Shown here: positions 5,050 to 5,522 of the stretch, piece by piece
How the letters are laid out: every line of letters starts with the position of its first letter
Position numbering within the stretch: position 1 is the first letter of the stretch
Assembly (NCBI GenBank): GCA_018882625.1
Contig: VERO01000169.1
Span: forward strand, 1 to 5,522
Reading direction: 5' to 3'
DNA from: Phycisphaerales bacterium
Lineage (GTDB): Bacteria; Planctomycetota; Phycisphaerae; Phycisphaerales; SM1A02
Length of the DNA: 5,522 nt
Program-made: the position numbers and the translations under genes
Notes under the pieces: generated by a model
The model's database searches: none
What the model saw: the letters and a program-made list of their open reading frames with translations, nothing else
What the model was told of the DNA's origin: nothing

Positions 5050-5522
5050 TGCCGATGGGCGCTGCACCGGTCGCACTGCTCCTCGAGTCGGTCCATCCGG
5101 CGGCGGATGCGGCGCTCGTGTCCGCGGGATTCTCGGTGGAGCGCGTCAAGGGCGCGCTCGCGGGATCCGCGCTGCGCGAGGCCCTCGCGCGCGCGACGGT
5201 CGTCGGGATCCGGTCGAAGACCGAGATCGGCGCCGATGCGCTCGACGCCGCGCCCGCGCACCTGCCCTTGGCGGCCATCGGCTGCTTCTGCATCGGCACG
5301 AACCAGGTCGACCTCGCCGCCGCCGAGTCCGCGGGCATACCGGTCTTCAACTCCCCGTTCTGCAACACGCGCAGCGTCGCCGAGATGACCGTCGCCGAGG
5401 TCGTGTGCCTGTTCAGGCGGCTCTTCGAGAAGTCCGCGCAGCTGCATGCGGGCGTGTGGGACAAGAGCGCCGCCAGCGCCCATGAGGTGCGCGGGCGCAC
5501 GCTGGGCATCGTGGGCTATGGC
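5046..5522 (+). CDS. serA: D-3-phosphoglycerate dehydrogenase, N-terminal part (3' end outside window)
   Basis: First enzyme of serine synthesis: it oxidises 3-phosphoglycerate to 3-phosphohydroxypyruvate with NAD in the cytosol. The 159 visible residues cover the N-terminal substrate-binding domain and stop as the NAD-binding fold begins (GIVGYG, 154-159). The segments LLLESVH (11-17), GIRSKTEI (54-61), GCFCIGTNQVDL (79-90) and FNSPFCNTRSVAEM (101-114) follow the E. coli-type SerA (about 410 residues, with a C-terminal ACT domain) rather than the long Bacillus/Mycobacterium type. The ACT domain lies outside the window, so serine feedback cannot be judged. The ATG at 5046 overlaps the map stop as ATGA, implying translational coupling. 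In-frame ATGs at 5049 and 5055 are also possible; the GGTGGG run at 5040-5045 is better spaced for 5055. No TANNNT element lies just upstream, in contrast to the other genes. Confidence 0.92.
   Translation, partial: MMPMGAAPVALLLESVHPAADAALVSAGFSVERVKGALAGSALREALARATVVGIRSKTEIGADALDAAPAHLPLAAIGCFCIGTNQVDLAAAESAGIPVFNSPFCNTRSVAEMTVAEVVCLFRRLFEKSAQLHAGVWDKSAASAHEVRGRTLGIVGYG

Noticed and set aside
1..5522. A defence system, mobile element, CRISPR array or RNA gene
   Set aside because: All of the sequence is accounted for by seven recognisable genes and gaps of 41 bases or less; none of these elements has room or signal here.

Overview
This window comes from a GC-rich bacterial chromosome (roughly 70% GC by eye) and is almost entirely coding. 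It holds seven protein genes, two of them cut by the window edges. The longest gap between genes is 41 bases. I see no RNA gene, mobile element, CRISPR array or large repeat. The gene content is ordinary core and accessory metabolism. A planctomycete (Phycisphaerae-like) source is my best guess from the style of the DinG and STAS proteins and the GC-rich compact layout, but this is a weak inference.

Layout from left to right: (1) a DinG/XPD-type DNA helicase on the minus strand, N-terminal half only (1-980). (2) Divergent from it, a ChaN/DUF399-type lipoprotein on the plus strand (1022-2029). (3) Converging on that gene, with an 11-base overlap of the 3' ends, a minus-strand pair: a SixA-like histidine phosphatase (2435-2950) followed by a small STAS-domain protein (2019-2405). 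(4) Divergent from sixA across only 23 bases, a plus-strand run of imidazolonepropionase hutI (2974-4233), type I methionine aminopeptidase map (4243-5049) and the start of an E. coli-type phosphoglycerate dehydrogenase serA (5046 to the window end). map and serA overlap by ATGA and look translationally coupled.

The most interesting signal lies in the short gaps. All six genes that are not coupled to an upstream gene carry a -10-like hexamer ending 6 to 9 bases before the start codon. Five of the six fit TANNNT, and map has an extended -10, TGC-GATAAT. That spacing puts the transcription start on or within a few bases of the start codon, so these genes appear to be transcribed as leaderless mRNAs. 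serA, the one coupled gene, lacks the signal. Between sixA and hutI the two hexamers overlap inside a perfect 14-base palindrome centred in the gap, which suggests one symmetric bidirectional promoter. The stop codon of hutI lies inside the -10 of map.

Two enzymes have unexpected residues at key sites. HutI has Asn317 where the family has the metal-ligand Asp, with the rest of the active site intact. The helicase keeps three of four Fe-S cysteines and has Ser116 where the first cysteine is usual. The convergent junction holds a perfect 7-bp hairpin containing both stop codons, a candidate two-way terminator.
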